Shown here: piece after piece, positions 62,525 through 64,000 of the stretch
Numbering within the stretch: position 1 is the stretch's first letter
Layout: each line of letters opens with the position of its first letter
Source: Marinoscillum sp049115815
GTDB taxonomy: Bacteria > Bacteroidota > Bacteroidia > Cytophagales > Cyclobacteriaceae
Reading direction: 5' to 3'
NCBI GenBank assembly: GCA_049115815.1
Contig: JAGDZO010000006.1
Location: 496,001-560,000 of the forward strand
Length of the DNA stretch: 64,000 nt
The notes under the pieces: model-generated
What the model was told of the DNA's origin: nothing
The model's database searches: none
Seen by the model: only the letters and a program-made list of their open reading frames with translations
Translations under genes and position numbers: made by a program

Positions 62525-63775
62525 TCAATTGTTCGAAGCGCCCGGAGTAGGAGAGGTGAACGAGCGCCAAATATCTGTTCCATCTGATTCCCTACCATAA
62601 GACACATCTTCCACCTGTGCACCAAACGTATAGGTATCAATCACTCTGCCATCAATATAGTAGAGTCCTATCTCTTCTCCATCTCCATTCAGGCTAAAAT
62701 TGAGGTGAAGTGGCCCCTGATCTGTAGAGCCATCTGCCCAAAATAGTAAAAATCCTCCTGCAGGAATGGTAGTAAGACTGGCGTCATCATTCGATATTTT
62801 ATCACCAAATGGATCAACTAGATCATTTGAAAAATACATTCCAGCTAAGTTTAGCGCTGTGCTTCCCATATTATGGATTTCAATCCAATCATCATACTCT
62901 GGTTCAGTTCCATCCGTATCTGCACAGCAAGCTGTGTTGATAGCCATAAATTCGTTGATAACAAGTAGCGGAAGCTCGTCACTATTTAGGAGATAGTCTT
63001 CTGTGTTTTCAGGCGCACTTGCTGGTTTGAAGGTTGATACTCCATTGGAGCCTTTGGCTTCTACATAATACGTTACCTCACCATCACTTCCCATACTTGG
63101 TATAGAGGCAGAATAAGTTGTTTCGCTCACTAATTTCATTTCTAAGGAGGTGAATGCTTCACCTTTGAAGTTGTAATAAAGTATCACTTCTGTGACATCT
63201 TCAATAGAAATCAATTCGGCTGAAACTGTAACATCGTCATTAAGTGATGGTACTACAGGAAGGTGAGAGATTGAATTAATGGCAGGAGTGTTTTCACCAC
63301 CATTGGCAGTTCCCTGAGTCGGTGCTCCCGTAATCTCCCAGCTATCAGAGCCATCCGGAAATCTCCCATAGGATTGTCCATTGTCCAAGTTGGGATATTC
63401 TATTACATCGATCAATGTGCCTGAGGAATTTTTCAACAATACCTTTTCGCCACTGGCCGAGAGCTTAAAATTGGTATTGAGTCCAGTACCCAAGTCATTG
63501 CATAACAAAACAAGATATCCACCAGCTTCTATGCTTGTTCCGGATGGAATCAGATACTCATTTCCATTATCCGATACTTGATATCCGGAAAGATCGACTG
63601 TTGTTGTGAGGGCATTATATAACTCCATCCAATCATCACCAGAAGCTGATATTTCGTTGATAAAGATTCCTTCGGCTGTAGGTTCTATTTCTTCTTTTTC
63701 ATTTCCGCCACCACATGCTGTGACCAACATCATTGAAACTAAAACAAATAGGAAAGCAGCTGATTGAAATTTCAT
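62525..63775 (-). CDS. Lamin-tail-domain surface lipoprotein
   Basis: 416 residues with a lipoprotein signal (LFVLVSMMLVTACGGG, Cys at 21). Two lamin-tail (LTD) domains: IFINEISASGDDWMELYNALT ... YQVSDNGNEYLIPSGTSIEAGGYLVLLCND at about 38-150, and LVINEFMAINTACCADTDGTEPEYDDWIEIHN ... at about 270-400, each ending SYGRxxDGxDxW and PTxGxxN. Between them is an Ig-like domain (HLPVVPSLNDDVTVSAEL). LTD proteins in Bacteroidota are often surface-attached; partner unknown. Confidence 0.88.
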   Translation of the reverse strand: MKFQSAAFLFVLVSMMLVTACGGGNEKEEIEPTAEGIFINEISASGDDWMELYNALTTTVDLSGYQVSDNGNEYLIPSGTSIEAGGYLVLLCNDLGTGLNTNFKLSASGEKVLLKNSSGTLIDVIEYPNLDNGQSYGRFPDGSDSWEITGAPTQGTANGGENTPAINSISHLPVVPSLNDDVTVSAELISIEDVTEVILYYNFKGEAFTSLEMKLVSETTYSASIPSMGSDGEVTYYVEAKGSNGVSTFKPASAPENTEDYLLNSDELPLLVINEFMAINTACCADTDGTEPEYDDWIEIHNMGSTALNLAGMYFSNDLVDPFGDKISNDDASLTTIPAGGFLLFWADGSTDQGPLHLNFSLNGDGEEIGLYYIDGRVIDTYTFGAQVEDVSYGRESDGTDIWRSFTSPTPGASNN

Positions 63776-63920
63776 ACTATATTATTTAATGCGATGCGAA
63801 AATAGGCATATTCCTAATCCTATTCAGAGCAAGTTTTACTATCACTAGAGAAAGGGAATATTACCAATGACTTAACACCTTGATAGGTGCTTTATTGCAT
63901 TAGGTAAAATTCCGGGCCAT

Positions 63921-63996
63921 CATTCCAAGATAGCTGAAGTAGGATACAAAGCGCCAAACAGATTCCCCGATCTCCGCTAAGCTACGTCGTGGAATG
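63921..63996. repeat. Possible dispersed palindromic repeat at the window edge
   Basis: CATTCCA (63921-63927) and TGGAATG (63990-63996) enclose GATTCCCCGATCTCCGC. The GGAATGACGG ending resembles the REP-like intergenic palindromes common in Bacteroidota. The 225-bp stretch 63776-64000 has no gene; the element may continue past the edge. Confidence 0.35.
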
Positions 63997-64000
63997 ACGG

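Noticed and set aside
1..64000. CRISPR arrays, tRNA/rRNA genes, transposases, integrases
   Set aside because: No regularly spaced identical repeats with unique spacers, no cloverleaf-type sequences, and no such protein motifs were seen on reading.

Overview
The window is chromosomal DNA from a member of the Bacteroidota, most likely a marine-type Cytophagales relative (order inferred, not proven). It is AT-rich. Promoters carry the Bacteroidota -7 box TAnnTTTG. Markers of the phylum include a carboxypeptidase-like/TonB-dependent receptor, a type IX secretion C-terminal domain, FtsX-like ABC permeases of about 800 residues, LytTR two-component pairs, and bVLRF1, LruC and lamin-tail proteins. 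I saw no rRNA, tRNA, CRISPR array, transposase or phage gene.

Layout. 1-9.5 kb is housekeeping and ion homeostasis: a TonB receptor (cut by the window edge) divergent from a DtxR/MntR-type regulator across a palindromic operator, a ribosome-rescue-like bVLRF1 protein, a prohibitin-like lipoprotein, an LRR protein, MscS, the amt-glnK pair, a heavy-metal-domain protein and a FloA-type flotillin. 9.8-13.3 kb is one 1146-residue gene that I assign to the PPi-dependent PEP carboxykinase family. 13.3-21 kb holds secreted proteins, a small kinase/phosphatase operon and a beta-lactamase-fold serine hydrolase. 21-28.2 kb has a sigma-54 two-component pair beside an FtsX-like permease with a matching enhancer and promoter, followed by a LytS/LytTR pair. 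28.3-29.9 kb holds a secreted protein and a CPBP protease.

The most interesting region is 29.9-51.7 kb. A plus-strand operon encodes an H-NOX haem sensor, a hybrid histidine kinase (GAF-PAS-PAS-HisKA-HATPase-REC-HPt) and a LytTR response regulator. It converges on a 17-kb minus-strand exopolysaccharide (EPS) locus containing sugar transferase, chain-length protein, TolC-like protein, flippase, polymerase, five glycosyltransferases, sulfotransferase and acyltransferase. The EPS locus falls into five units, and each is preceded by a pair of 13-bp direct repeats with a 21-bp period (consensus CTTCGATTTTcGG on the strand opposite the gene). The same pair precedes the H-NOX operon. In five of the six cases the gap from the proximal repeat to a TAnnTTTG-like -7 box is exactly 28 nt. 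This is the geometry expected of a LytTR dimer site and suggests an autoregulated regulon, plausibly nitric-oxide-responsive, controlling a sulfated, acylated EPS.

51.7-64 kb returns to ordinary content: an alpha/beta hydrolase, a membrane protein, an M20 peptidase, a second FtsX-like permease, a DUF2797 protein, a SRAP-family protein whose catalytic Cys2 is replaced by Thr, a VPS10/BNR secreted protein and a lamin-tail lipoprotein.

All family calls come from reading motifs. No database search was run.
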